The translations under genes were made by a program, and so were the position numbers. The notes under the pieces were generated by a model. It was not told where the DNA came from, did no database searches, and worked only from the letters and a program-made list of their open reading frames with translations. Below are positions 18,622-27,336 of a stretch of DNA of 64,000 bases, piece after piece. How positions within the stretch are numbered: position 1 is the stretch's first letter; each line of letters opens with the position of its first letter. This DNA comes from JAVVHH01 sp965199585 (GTDB taxonomy: Bacteria; Pseudomonadota; Alphaproteobacteria; Acetobacterales; Acetobacteraceae): assembly GCA_965199585.1 (NCBI GenBank), contig CBDASI010000002.1, positions 2,852,001 to 2,916,000 of the forward strand, given 5' to 3'.

Positions 18622-19062
18622 TCACCCCAACCGTTTGACGAAATACACCCGCCGGAACCCGTTCTCCTCGCCCCGATGCGTCTCCACCCACCCCAGCCGA
18701 GAGTACAGCCCGACATTCTCCGTCATCGCCTCGTTGGTATAAAGCCGGATCGCCCCATACCCCGCTGCCCCGGCCGCGCCCTCCGCGAACGCCAGCATCC
18801 GCCGCCCCAGCCCGGCCCCTTGCACCGCCGGGTCGACCGCGATGTTGTCCAGCAGCATCGTCTCCGCCTCCGGGATCAGCACCAATACCCCGCGCACCGC
18901 CCCTTCGTGCTCGATCACATGCACCCGCCCCGCCGCGATCAGCGCCCCGTAATCGTCCAGCATCGGCCCCGGCTCCCGCCCCATCCGCGCGATATAAGGC
19001 GTGTAGGCCCGCCGCACGATCGCCTCGACCGCCTGGAGATCGCTGACCGTCGCAAGCCTCAA
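18622..19062 (-). CDS. GNAT family N-acetyltransferase
   Basis: A 146-residue acetyl-CoA dependent acyltransferase of unknown substrate. The acetyl-CoA binding motif V-Q-G-A-G-L-G-R-R-M-L is present, preceded by L-L-D-N-I-A-V-D-P. The C-terminal Y-T-N-E-A-M-T-E-N-V-G-L-Y-S-R-L-G-W is also typical. I chose a TTG at 19062 because it has GGAGGCGGCGGG just upstream and gives a normal N-terminus; the longer frame has glycine-rich residues without family resemblance. Confidence 0.8.
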   Translation of the reverse strand: MRLATVSDLQAVEAIVRRAYTPYIARMGREPGPMLDDYGALIAAGRVHVIEHEGAVRGVLVLIPEAETMLLDNIAVDPAVQGAGLGRRMLAFAEGAAGAAGYGAIRLYTNEAMTENVGLYSRLGWVETHRGEENGFRRVYFVKRLG

Positions 19063-19139
19063 CCCGCCGCCTCCATCACCACCCGCAACGATATCGCCAT
19101 CTCCAGCCCCGCCCACCGCTCGCACCGACCCAAGACCGC

Positions 19140-19174
19140 GTCATCGCGAGGAGCGAAGCGACGTGGCGATCCAG
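19140..19174. repeat. Dispersed intergenic repeat, type A, copy 3
   Basis: A 35-bp unit beginning GTCATCGCGAGGAGC and ending GTGGCGATCCAG, between the M20 hydrolase stop and the GNAT gene. Confidence 0.75.
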
Positions 19175-19227
19175 AGCCGCAAGCACCGCCCAACCACCCT
19201 GACCAGCCACGCCAAACATCCACCGCT

Positions 19228-20670
19228 CTAAACCCTGTCGCGTTCGGTCATACGTCGCAGGACAGCCAGCATGTCATGGTGCCGATCGCTGCCGGTTTCT
19301 GCGACCCACGGTTGCTGGTGGACATGCCAGGCCAGACTGGCACGTCGGAGTTGTTCGCGAAACGCCTTGGGATCGATCCCTGCTTCTGAAGCGATCCCCT
19401 CCGCCGTCACCGTATCCGACGCGTTCGCCGCCTCCACCGCCACCCGCAACAACACCGCAGCCCCCGCCGCCGCATCCTCGCGCGTCATGTCCTCGAACTC
19501 GCTGTGGCTGATCCCGTCCTTGCACGGCACGAAGATCATCTGACTCGGGCAGAACGGCGCCATCCGGATCGCGTCGTGCCCCGCCCGGCTCCGCAGCCGC
19601 ATCGTCCCAAATCCGAGCCCCGAAGCCGCCCGCTCCACCGCCGCCCCCAGTCCGGCGTCGAAATCCACCGCCGGCCGCACCGGTGCATCCTCCACCTCGA
19701 TCCGCACCCCACGCTCCGTCGACACCCGCACCGCCGCCGCCGTGATCGCCGCCCGGATTCCCTCGATCCCCTCCGTCGTCGGATGCGTCGCCGAAAACGA
19801 CAGCCTGACGTGATGCGGAATGTTGATCCGGTTGTTCGGCAGCACCTCGATCGCCGCCACCCCCGCCGACCCGCCCTCCGTCGCCGCCACCCCGATCGCC
19901 TCCGCCGCCGTGATCAGCGCCGCCGCGGCCACCAGAGCATTCCGCCGCTGCCCCATCGGCGTCGCTTGCGCATGCCCGTTCTCCCCCCAGCAATCGATCA
20001 CCAGAAACAGGTTGTTCTCCGTCCCATCCACCACCCCGATGGTCCGCCCGGCATTCTGCAACCGATCCCCTTGCTCGATATGCAGCTCGAAATACGCCGC
20101 CGCCTCCGCCGGCCCCGCCCCATCCCCCAGGAACCCGATCCGCCGCAATTCCTCTCCGACCCGGTGCCCACCCCGATCCGCCGCCGCATGCGCCTCGGCC
20201 AGCGGTAGCACCCCCGCATGCACCGCAGCCCCCATCAACCCCGGCGCGAACCGCGCCCCTTCCTCGTTCGTCCAGTTCACCACCACCACCGGCCGCCGCG
20301 TCACGACCCCCGCCGCGTCCATCGCCCGCACGCACGCCAACCCGGCCAGCACCCCGAGCGGCCCGTCGAACTTCCCGCCGGGCTGCTGCGTGTCCAGATG
20401 GCTGCCGATCAACACCGGCGCCAACCCGGCCTCGCTGCCCTCGCGCCGCCCGAACATGTTCCCCATCGCATCCACCGTCAGCGCCAGCCCGGCCTCCGCA
20501 CACCACCCCGCGAACAACCGCCGCCCGGCCGCATCCGCATCCGTCAACGCCAAGCGGTCGCACCCCCCATGGGGCAGCGCCCCGATCGTGCCAAGCGTCA
20601 TCAAGTCGGACCAAAGGCGGAGGGCGTCGATGGCCGGAGCGGGGGCGGGAGCAGGGGCGAGATCGGTCAT
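19228..20670 (-). CDS. M20 family Zn-dependent hydrolase (N-carbamoyl-amino-acid / allantoate type)
   Basis: A metal-dependent amidohydrolase, 480 residues. Metal ligands are visible: H91 in G-S-H-L-D-T, D102 in K-F-D-G-P-L-G, and E136-E137 in W-T-N-E-E-G-A-R-F. F-E-L-H-I-E-Q-G and the late S-H-S-E-F-E-D are typical of the N-carbamoyl-L-amino acid hydrolase / allantoate amidohydrolase / ureidoglycolate group. Those enzymes normally end near residue 415; here about 60 more residues follow (from V-T-A-E-G-I-A-S-E-A-G to the end), resembling a small helical domain. The substrate is not decided by context. Confidence 0.87.
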   Translation of the reverse strand: MTDLAPAPAPAPAIDALRLWSDLMTLGTIGALPHGGCDRLALTDADAAGRRLFAGWCAEAGLALTVDAMGNMFGRREGSEAGLAPVLIGSHLDTQQPGGKFDGPLGVLAGLACVRAMDAAGVVTRRPVVVVNWTNEEGARFAPGLMGAAVHAGVLPLAEAHAAADRGGHRVGEELRRIGFLGDGAGPAEAAAYFELHIEQGDRLQNAGRTIGVVDGTENNLFLVIDCWGENGHAQATPMGQRRNALVAAAALITAAEAIGVAATEGGSAGVAAIEVLPNNRINIPHHVRLSFSATHPTTEGIEGIRAAITAAAVRVSTERGVRIEVEDAPVRPAVDFDAGLGAAVERAASGLGFGTMRLRSRAGHDAIRMAPFCPSQMIFVPCKDGISHSEFEDMTREDAAAGAAVLLRVAVEAANASDTVTAEGIASEAGIDPKAFREQLRRASLAWHVHQQPWVAETGSDRHHDMLAVLRRMTERDRV

Positions 20671-20746
20671 TCCCGAACGGTGCGCGCAGCCCCGCCTCCC
20701 GTCGAGATGCCTTGCACCGTGTTTCCCGACTTCTTACCTCGGAGCC

Positions 20747-21565
20747 ATGACCGAGATCGCCCTGCTGCCGAACCGCGCCGTCCTCGAGATCGCCGGGGAG
20801 GACCGCGTCTCCTTCCTCCAGGGCCTCGTCTCCAACGACGTCGCCCAGGCCGCGCCCGGCCGCGCCGTCTGGGCCGCGCTGCTCACCGCGCAAGGCAAAT
20901 GGCTCGCCGACTTCTTCATCTTCGCCGAACCCGACCGCCTCCTCCTCGACGTCGAGGAAACCCATCGCGACCTGCTGATCAAACTGCTGACCCGCTACCG
21001 CCTCCGCGCGAAAGTGACCCTCAGCCGCCTAGACTTCCCGGTCTACGCCGCCTGGAACGGCGTTCCCGACGCCCCGCTCCAAGCGCCCGATCCCCGTCTC
21101 CCCGACGCCGGCTGGCGCATCCTCGGTGATGTCACCCCAACCACGACCGAAGTGGCTTACGACGCCCATCGCCTCGCCCTCGGCCTCCCCGACGGTTCCC
21201 GCGACCTCGAATCTGAGAAAAGCACCCTGGTCGAATCGGGCTTCGACGAACTCCACGGCATCGACTGGAACAAGGGCTGCTACATGGGCCAGGAACTGAC
21301 CGCCCGCACCAAATACCGCGGCCTGGTCAAGCGCCGCCTCGTCGCCGTCACCGTCGACGGTCCGCTCCCGGCCCCCGGCACCCCGATCTTCAACGGCGAG
21401 GTCGAATGCGGCACCATCCGCTCCGGCCGTCAGAAAGACGGCGAGGGCAGGGCGCTCGCCACCCTCCGCCTCGACGCCATCGGCACCCCCGGGCTCACCT
21501 GTGCCGACGCCACGCTGACCCCGTCTCCGTCCCCCTGGCTTACCGCGACGCTGCAGCCGGCATAG
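20747..21565 (+). CDS. ygfZ: Folate-binding YgfZ/GcvT-like protein
   Basis: A 272-residue tetrahydrofolate-binding protein that helps Fe-S cluster enzyme assembly and repair. The diagnostic K-G-C-Y-M-G-Q-E is at about 176-183, followed by R in ARTKYRG. The N-terminal part F-L-Q-G-L-V-S-N-D-V matches GcvT-fold proteins. The ATG is preceded by GGAG. The 3' end overlaps the convergent thioesterase gene by 26 bp. It may serve lipoyl synthase and other Fe-S enzymes, but context is silent. Confidence 0.92.
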   Translation: MTEIALLPNRAVLEIAGEDRVSFLQGLVSNDVAQAAPGRAVWAALLTAQGKWLADFFIFAEPDRLLLDVEETHRDLLIKLLTRYRLRAKVTLSRLDFPVYAAWNGVPDAPLQAPDPRLPDAGWRILGDVTPTTTEVAYDAHRLALGLPDGSRDLESEKSTLVESGFDELHGIDWNKGCYMGQELTARTKYRGLVKRRLVAVTVDGPLPAPGTPIFNGEVECGTIRSGRQKDGEGRALATLRLDAIGTPGLTCADATLTPSPSPWLTATLQPA

Positions 21566-22004
21566 CGACCCGGCGCCCCACCCAATCCGGCGCCGCCTCG
21601 ACCCGGCCCGCCAGCCGCGCCCCGATCTGCCCCGGCCACCCCGCCGCCCGCCGCGTCGCCATGTCGACGCACAAGTAGAGCAACTCCTGCTGTGCCGAGA
21701 CCACCTGGTCCCGCGCCCGCCGCATCTCGTGCGCCACATGCAGCCGCTTGCCGTCCGCCCCCAGCACCACCGACCGCACCATCACCGTCTCGCCCTCCAT
21801 CAGCTCGGCCCGATACTGGGTGTGCGTCTCCACCGCGAACGTCCCGAACCCGATCGAACGAATGGCGTCCCCAAGCCCCAACGACGTCCACAGCGCGTCC
21901 GTCGCCTCGTCGAACAGCAGGATGTAATAGGCGAGGTTGAGGTGCCCGTTGTGATCGATCCACTCCGGCCGCACCAAGAATGGCCCACTCTCGAACCCAC
22001 CCAT
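21540..22004 (-). CDS. Hotdog-fold acyl-CoA thioesterase family protein
   Basis: A 154-residue hotdog-fold protein. D-H-N-G-H-L-N-L-A-Y-Y with the D/N-G-H-x-N signature near residue 17 marks the 4-hydroxybenzoyl-CoA thioesterase-like group; carnitine-related thioesterases have the same beginning. The start is the ATG at 22004 with GGGGAG six bases upstream; the longer frame only reads through a type A repeat. Substrate unknown. Confidence 0.82.
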   Translation of the reverse strand: MGGFESGPFLVRPEWIDHNGHLNLAYYILLFDEATDALWTSLGLGDAIRSIGFGTFAVETHTQYRAELMEGETVMVRSVVLGADGKRLHVAHEMRRARDQVVSAQQELLYLCVDMATRRAAGWPGQIGARLAGRVEAAPDWVGRRVAMPAAASR

Positions 22005-22016
22005 CGAAATCTCCCC

Positions 22017-22051
22017 GTCATTGCGAGGCGCAAAGCGCCGCGGCAATCCAG
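22017..22051. repeat. Dispersed intergenic repeat, type A, copy 4
   Basis: A 35-bp unit whose centre is a perfect hairpin GGCGC AAA GCGCC. Begins GTCATTGCGAGG, ends CGGCAATCCAG; between the thioesterase and DUF2076 genes. Confidence 0.8.
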
Positions 22052-22066
22052 AACTACCGGCCGTCC

Positions 22067-22103
22067 ATAAAACGAAAAAGGGCGGCCCAACCGGGACCGC
22101 CCT
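22067..22103 (-). terminator. Rho-independent terminator of the DUF2076 gene
   Basis: On the minus strand a 10-bp stem AGGGCGGTCC / GGGCCGCCCT with a 5-base loop is followed directly by TTTTTCGTTTT. It lies 26 bases after the DUF2076 stop, in the right direction. Confidence 0.85.
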
Positions 22104-22128
22104 CCAACGCACTGCCTAACGCCGGATG

Positions 22129-22983
22129 TTAGCTGTTGTCGAACCCGCCATCGAAGCCGCCACCACCGCCGCCGTCGAAGCCACCATCGAACCCGCCACC
22201 GGTATCGTTGCTGGCCTGGTCGAACCCGCCGCCGCCGAAGCCACCCTGATCACCGCCAAAGCCGCCCTGGTCGCCGCCGAACCCGCTGGTGAAATCACCC
22301 GCCTGATCCGTGCCGGCACCATCGAACGCATTGGTCCCGGCATCGGCCCCGCCGCCACCCAGGAAACCGCCCGTGCCGGCGGCCATCGCCTCGCCGCCAT
22401 GCGACCCGCTGAACGCGTTCATCAGCGCATTGCCGACCACCATGCCGCCGGCCACGCCCGCCGCCGTCGTCAACGCCGAGCCCAGGAAGCCGGACCCGCC
22501 GCGGTTGAACATGCCGGGCTGATACTGCGACGGCTGCGGGGGAGGCGGCGCATAGCCTTGCTGCTGCCCATACCCGCCGCCGGCCTGGCCCCACGGCCCG
22601 CCTTGCTGCGGCCGCTGCTGTTGCTGCGACGACGACCCGCCGCCGAACAGGCTGCCGAACAACCCGCCGCTCTTCTGCTGCTGCTGCGGCGCCTGCTGCT
22701 GCTGTTTGGCCTGCTGTAACTCCCACTGCATCCGCTGCAGCTGGTTGTTCATCTCGGTCAACGCCGCTTCCTGCACCACCGCCATCTGCGTGATGCGATA
22801 CCGCGCCTCCGGATACTTCTGCATTTGTTCGGCGATGAAGTTGTCCGCCTCGCGGTCGATCGGCGGCAGCGCCGCCTGTGCCTGCGGCACGCTGCCGCCG
22901 CTGCCGATAAAGCTCCCGCTCTGCGGCGAACCGCCCACGCGGGCAACGAAACGGGCGATCAGATCGCGTTCTTCTTGTGTCAT
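22129..22983 (-). CDS. DUF2076 family protein
   Basis: A 284-residue protein. The N-terminus M-T-Q-E-E-R-D-L-I and Y-P-E-A-R-Y-R-I-T-Q are DUF2076 features; a Gln-rich segment follows around 90-135; then G-F-L-G-S-A-L-T-T-A-A-G-V-A-G-G, the conserved glycine-zipper-like stretch near 170. The C-terminal 70 residues are a Gly/Asp/Phe-rich low-complexity tail with repeated GGFGGDQ and GGFDG units. Function unknown; family members are thought to be periplasmic or membrane-associated, yet no signal peptide is visible. Confidence 0.85.
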   Translation of the reverse strand: MTQEERDLIARFVARVGGSPQSGSFIGSGGSVPQAQAALPPIDREADNFIAEQMQKYPEARYRITQMAVVQEAALTEMNNQLQRMQWELQQAKQQQQAPQQQQKSGGLFGSLFGGGSSSQQQQRPQQGGPWGQAGGGYGQQQGYAPPPPQPSQYQPGMFNRGGSGFLGSALTTAAGVAGGMVVGNALMNAFSGSHGGEAMAAGTGGFLGGGGADAGTNAFDGAGTDQAGDFTSGFGGDQGGFGGDQGGFGGGGFDQASNDTGGGFDGGFDGGGGGGFDGGFDNS

Positions 22984-23027
22984 GTCATGCCCCTAAAGGT
23001 ATGCGGCCGCATCGAAATGGCCCGGTT

Positions 23028-23435
23028 TCAACTCTGCTTCAAGCCCAGCCGCTGCCACTCCTGCAGCGGGCAACGATCCATCACCACTCTAACCCCGGCT
23101 GCCGCCGCGCGTTCCCCCGCCGCCCGGTCCACCACGCCCAACTGCGTCCAAACCGTCCGCGCGCCCAACCGCACCGCCTCGTCGATCACCGCCCCCGCCT
23201 GATCCGACGCCCGGAAGATATCCACCATGTCCAGCGGCCCCGCCTCGGCCAACGTGGCCACCACCGGTCGCCCATGCAGCTCCTGGCCCGCCAACCCCGG
23301 ATTGACTCCCACCACCTCGAACCCCCGCTCCACCAGGAAGCGGAACACGTAATTGCCCGCCCGCTCCGGCTTGTTCGACGCCCCCACCACCGCGATCCGC
23401 CGTGTCGTCGTCAGGATGTCTGCGATCTCGTCCAT
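23028..23435 (-). CDS. CoA-binding domain protein
   Basis: A 135-residue Rossmann-fold protein of the CoA_binding_2 family, related to YccU. R-R-I-A-V-V-G-A-S-N-K-P-E-R-A-G is the nucleotide-binding loop; N-P-G-L-A-G and V-D-I-F-R follow at the expected spacing. No enzymatic function is established. The ATG at 23435 is preferred to one five codons upstream because the family usually begins just before an E-I-x-x-I-L helix. It diverges from glyQ with 38 bases between the starts. Confidence 0.85.
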   Translation of the reverse strand: MDEIADILTTTRRIAVVGASNKPERAGNYVFRFLVERGFEVVGVNPGLAGQELHGRPVVATLAEAGPLDMVDIFRASDQAGAVIDEAVRLGARTVWTQLGVVDRAAGERAAAAGVRVVMDRCPLQEWQRLGLKQS

Positions 23436-23473
23436 GATTGCATAACGCACGCCCGCCCGTATGGTGCCGCGCC

Positions 23474-24355
23474 ATGCCAGAAGCCTCCAGCATCGCCCCC
23501 TCGTTTCAGGACCTGATCCTCCGCCTGCACGCCTTCTGGGCGGCGCAAGGCTGCGTCATCCTGCAACCCTATGACGTCGAGATGGGCGCCGGCACCTTTC
23601 ACCCCGCCACCACGCTCCGCGCCTTGGGCCCGAAGCCCTGGCGCGCCGCCTACGTCCAGCCCTCCCGCCGACCCGGCGATGCCCGCTACGGCGAGAACCC
23701 CAACCGCCTCGGCCACTATTACCAATACCAGGTCATCATGAAGCCGAGCCCTGACAACGCCCAAGCGCTGCTGCTCGACAGCTACCGCGCCATCGGCCTC
23801 GACCCCACCCTGCACGACTTCCGCTTCGTCGAGGACGACTGGGAAAGCCCCACCCTCGGCGCCTGGGGCCTCGGCTGGGAAGTCTGGTGCGACGGCATGG
23901 AAGTGAGCCAGTTCACCTATTTCCAGCAGGTCGGCGGCATCCCCGTCGTCACCCCCAGCTTCGAGATGACCTACGGCCTCGAGCGTCTCGCCATGTATGT
24001 CCAAGGCGTCGAGAACGTCTACGACCTCCGCTTCAACGATCATGGCACCACCTACGGCGACGTGTTCCTCCGCAACGAGCGCGAATACAGCGTCTACAAC
24101 TTCGAGCAGAACAACCCGACCCTCCTGGTCCGCCAGTTCGAAGACGCCGAACGCGAAAGCACCCGCCTAGCCGCCGCCGACCTGGCACTCCCCGCCTACG
24201 ACCAAACCATCAAGGCCAGCCACCTCTTCAACCTGCTCGACGCCAGCGGCGCCATCAGCGTCAGCGAACGCGCCGCCTACATCGCCCGCGTCCGCACCCT
24301 GGCCAAGGCCTGTTGCGACACGTGGTTGACCGGCGAGGCGGCAAGACCAGCGTGA
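23474..24355 (+). CDS. glyQ: Glycine--tRNA ligase alpha subunit
   Basis: Catalytic alpha subunit of the bacterial heterotetrameric glycyl-tRNA synthetase, 293 residues. F-W-A-A-Q-G-C-V-I-L-Q-P-Y-D-x-E, Y-V-Q-P-S-R-R-P-x-D-x-R and the motif-3 region T-Y-G-L-E-R-L-A-M-Y are all present. Normally followed directly by glyS; here three minus-strand genes and 3.2 kb intervene, so glyS must have its own expression signals or a very long transcript. Confidence 0.96.
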   Translation: MPEASSIAPSFQDLILRLHAFWAAQGCVILQPYDVEMGAGTFHPATTLRALGPKPWRAAYVQPSRRPGDARYGENPNRLGHYYQYQVIMKPSPDNAQALLLDSYRAIGLDPTLHDFRFVEDDWESPTLGAWGLGWEVWCDGMEVSQFTYFQQVGGIPVVTPSFEMTYGLERLAMYVQGVENVYDLRFNDHGTTYGDVFLRNEREYSVYNFEQNNPTLLVRQFEDAERESTRLAAADLALPAYDQTIKASHLFNLLDASGAISVSERAAYIARVRTLAKACCDTWLTGEAARPA

Positions 24356-24567
24356 TGTAACCGCAACGGGCCGATACTGGTAACTTGCGACGCAAACCAA
24401 ATACGACGTCGCAGCAGCGATCAAGCCGATAGGTCGCTTGCCCATTCTCGTGTTCAGTTCACGCTGGCTGTAGGTCCCTGTATTTGGGCCTGATCGTGGC
24501 CCAGTTGGTCTGCGTGTTCCTATTCCTTAAGGAACTCTGGAACCCGCTCTCCCACGTCGTCGTCGTT

Positions 24568-25140
24568 CTACTCAGCCGAAAGCCACCGGCTCGCGGCAGC
24601 GAGCGGATACTCGTCTTCCTGCCAGCCCTCCGTCCCGCCGATCACATCGATCCCGCCCGGCTCGAGGTCGTCGATCACCACGAGAAGGCGTTGACCGGCG
24701 GCAAGCCGGCCCGAGTCGCGTGCCTCGTCGGCACGGACGACGAGTTCCTCGATGCCTTCGACCGTGTTGTTCACCAAGGTCCGGGCCAGCTCAGCGTCGT
24801 CATACGGCGTGCCGTATCGTTGGCGCACGAACACGCAGAGCGGTCCATCAATGAGCTGATAGCCGAGATACCAGCTCGCCTGACCATGGCCGGTGTGCCC
24901 GAGCGCCACGCGCGACTTCGGCGCGGCTGCGCGGGCTGCCTGGAGGAACTCCTCCCGATCGCTCAGATCCAGAAGTTCGGTGCCGTAGAGCCACTCGGCC
25001 TGCTCCTCTAGGTGGCTCACGAGGCCGCGCGGCACCGGCGGCATCCGGAGCCCGCTTTCGGCGTAATCCTCGAAAGCTGCCTCCAGGACAGCCTCGGGTG
25101 CGTCGTCCTCGTCGTCGTCCGTACTGATCGTCGTGCTCAT
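24568..25140 (-). CDS. Acidic protein of unknown function, third gene of the glyQ-glyS cassette
   Basis: A 190-residue protein that I do not recognise. It starts with a strongly acidic region (T-D-D-D-E-D-D), then a predicted globular part with Trp and Tyr residues (A-S-W-Y-L-G-Y-Q-L). The ATG has AAGGA upstream. It begins 14 bases after the kinase-like gene, so the two are co-transcribed. An acidic small partner beside a putative effector would fit an immunity protein or regulator, but this is inference only. A long antisense frame exists, but its product looks random. Confidence 0.75.
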   Translation of the reverse strand: MSTTISTDDDEDDAPEAVLEAAFEDYAESGLRMPPVPRGLVSHLEEQAEWLYGTELLDLSDREEFLQAARAAAPKSRVALGHTGHGQASWYLGYQLIDGPLCVFVRQRYGTPYDDAELARTLVNNTVEGIEELVVRADEARDSGRLAAGQRLLVVIDDLEPGGIDVIGGTEGWQEDEYPLAAASRWLSAE

Positions 25141-25154
25141 TGATCGATGATCCT

Positions 25155-26786
25155 TCAGGTCCAGCCGGCCATGTCGCGCTGCATCAGACTGCTGCGAGGA
25201 GGCCCGCCGTCGAGATACTCCTTCGCCGACAGGTTCGGCGCGGCGCCCGGCGACCGCCAGGTCTTCCAATTGTCCACCACCAACCCGTCGATCTGCATCT
25301 GTCTGGCGAGCGCCACCGTCCTGTTGACCCGGTCGCGTGAGGCGTTGATCTCGTCGTCGGTCAGCAATCCAGTCAATTTCGGCAGCATGTCGCGGTCAAA
25401 ATCGACTTGCACCATCCGGTCATGAGTCTTCTTGTCGATCAAGCGAGGCTGGCCGACGGACGTGATGCCCTTGCTGGTGTCGTACTTCAGCAACCCGGTC
25501 TGCTGTTTGCCGAAGCAGAAATCGTTATCGATTCCAGTGACTTTCACGGTGTCACCCTGGACGTCGACGAAGTAGTTGCCCGAGTGGCGGTCTACTTGTC
25601 CGGTGAGCAAGTCGGTCCATTCCAGCCCGTTCAACTGCTCCTGCAGGTTGGCTTTCGCGTTGTCCGACAAATCGCCCTGCCAGGGTTTCTGCATGACTTC
25701 CCGACCACGCTTCCAGACCCCGTTGCGCTTCTCGAGGCCGTAATTCTTGCGGTTGACCTCCGGTTCGTTCTCCGCGGAAGCCTGATCGTAGTCTTCCCAC
25801 ACCTTGACGCGCGGCGAGTTACCCTTGGCCATGCTCATGACGAGCCCGACCTCGCCGCCATGGGTGGCGAAGCTCGCGTCGGGCATGACGTCCAGCCCGA
25901 GCAGGTCCGCGGCGATCTTGCTGGCGACGTTGCGGTTGCCGTAGTGCGGCGAATTCGGGTCGATGCCGGCCAATTTCGGGCCTAGTTTCATCTTCTTGTC
26001 GTCGGTCGGCTCCGGCTTGAAGACGCGCGGCGTCCCGTCCTCGTGTACCAGCTTGGATACGCTGTTGACCGCGCCCGACCCGAAATTCTCCACCGAATTG
26101 CCGGCGTCCAACTTGGTGTCGTTGTGCACATCGAACTTGCAGTCCTTGAAGTTCAGGCCCCGCACTTTGGCCGCCACGGCCTCGCCGATCGTGCAGTGCG
26201 CGGCGATGTCTGCGAATTTCGGGTCGGCCAGCACCTTGTCCAGATTGGCCTTCAAGTCAGTCTTATATGTGTTGGCCTGGTCGATCAGGGCGCTGGCGGC
26301 ATCCTTCTTGCCGGACTTGCGCTTGGAATCGCGATAGGACGACGCTGCCGCGATCAGCGCGTCGATCTGGTCCGTCAGCTCCCGTTCGACTTGGTCGCGG
26401 GTGTTCTGCAGATCGGTGGCCGGCCGCGCCTCGAGCTCCTCGACCTTGTCCTGGCTGCCGCCGACCTGGGTTTGCAGCACCTTGTAGCGCTTGGACATCT
26501 TCCACCGGCCGCCGAGCTTGTCGGCACGCGGCTGGTGCCCGATCTTCCCGGCCAACTCGTCGAAGGTCATCAGCTTGGTGTCGATGGCGTGCTGCAACTG
26601 GGCCGGACGCTGCGGCGGCGGCGGGAGCGGCGGCGGCATCGGCCTCGGCTTGGCGACCTTTCGGCGCCTGTTCTGCTGCGTCGGAGCCGTCCGCTTCGGG
26701 ATCGTCGTCAAGATGAGCGCCAACTCGTCGACGACGGTGGAGTATTTGTCCTGGGTCTCGTCTTGGACAGCCTGTCTATCGCTCAT
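25155..26786 (-). CDS. Kinase-like protein of unknown function, second gene of the glyQ-glyS cassette
   Basis: A 543-residue protein. Residues 45-60 are Pro-rich, 100-190 helical and charged. From about 240 there is a kinase-like pattern: V-F-K-P-E with Lys257 as possible ATP lysine, then a helical piece, then L-T-G-Q-V-D-R-H-S-G-N-Y at 394-405 (D399, H401, N404 as a catalytic loop), then G-I-D-N-D-F at 418-423 (D420/D422 as metal ligands). The DRHxxN...D order is that of PI3/4-kinase-like and related atypical kinases. No signal peptide. Could be a lipid or protein kinase, possibly an effector; the family is not certain. Confidence 0.7.
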   Translation of the reverse strand: MSDRQAVQDETQDKYSTVVDELALILTTIPKRTAPTQQNRRRKVAKPRPMPPPLPPPPQRPAQLQHAIDTKLMTFDELAGKIGHQPRADKLGGRWKMSKRYKVLQTQVGGSQDKVEELEARPATDLQNTRDQVERELTDQIDALIAAASSYRDSKRKSGKKDAASALIDQANTYKTDLKANLDKVLADPKFADIAAHCTIGEAVAAKVRGLNFKDCKFDVHNDTKLDAGNSVENFGSGAVNSVSKLVHEDGTPRVFKPEPTDDKKMKLGPKLAGIDPNSPHYGNRNVASKIAADLLGLDVMPDASFATHGGEVGLVMSMAKGNSPRVKVWEDYDQASAENEPEVNRKNYGLEKRNGVWKRGREVMQKPWQGDLSDNAKANLQEQLNGLEWTDLLTGQVDRHSGNYFVDVQGDTVKVTGIDNDFCFGKQQTGLLKYDTSKGITSVGQPRLIDKKTHDRMVQVDFDRDMLPKLTGLLTDDEINASRDRVNRTVALARQMQIDGLVVDNWKTWRSPGAAPNLSAKEYLDGGPPRSSLMQRDMAGWT

Positions 26787-26841
26787 CTACTATTTCCCGG
26801 CCTGAGATGCGCCAGCGCACGACGTCGAAACGAACCGTCCG

Positions 26842-27336
26842 CTAAGCCGCTCTACGGAGTTCCGTCTCCATCTCGCTCATCACGCTTTCCAGCGCCGAGG
26901 CGAGCCGGACGGTGACGCCGACAGTGGTGGCCCCGAAGCGTTCCAAGGCCGCAAGTTGCGGCGCGGCTTGCAGCCGGCTGCGGTAATCCGTGATCACGCC
27001 GAGCGCGTCCGCGGCCAGCGTGCCGGACAGCCCGCCCGCGTTGATGCCCTGGTCGAGCAGATCTTCGAGTCGGCCGCCGAACGTCGGCACCAGGTTCGGC
27101 AGCTGGCCCACAGCCTGCTCCACCGCCTTGATCCGCGGGTCGGAGCGGACCCCGGGATAGGCGAGCACGGAGATGGCAAGCGTCTGGAGACTGGCCGACA
27201 GATCTTGCTGCGCTTGGCGCCACTTGATCAGCAGCTTGCGTGACTGGACGGTGCCCGGCTTGGCCAAGCCGTCGGCTTCTGGCATCGCGACACCGAGCAC
27301 GCGCTGGACCCAGGCATTCTTCTCGGGATCGGCCAC
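26842..27336 (-). CDS. Helical protein of unknown function, first gene of the glyQ-glyS cassette
   Basis: A 164-residue, mostly helical protein starting at a GTG with AAGAGG upstream (the frame continues 33 codons further without family-like sequence). The N-terminus A-D-P-E-K-N-A-W-V-Q-R-V-L-G-V is distinctive. A 55-base gap separates it from the kinase-like gene. No domain is recognised. Codon use has more A/T in third positions than the surrounding genes, in line with later acquisition. Confidence 0.7.
   Translation of the reverse strand: MADPEKNAWVQRVLGVAMPEADGLAKPGTVQSRKLLIKWRQAQQDLSASLQTLAISVLAYPGVRSDPRIKAVEQAVGQLPNLVPTFGGRLEDLLDQGINAGGLSGTLAADALGVITDYRSRLQAAPQLAALERFGATTVGVTVRLASALESVMSEMETELRRAA

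Noticed and set aside
22129..22340. Tandem GG-rich DNA repeats that might be a CRISPR or minisatellite
   Set aside because: They are the Gly/Asp/Phe-rich tail of the DUF2076 protein; units vary and there are no spacers.
24484..25011. Plus-strand frame antisense to the acidic cassette gene
   Set aside because: The minus-strand product has a coherent acidic N-terminus, a ribosome site and operon spacing; the plus-strand one has none.
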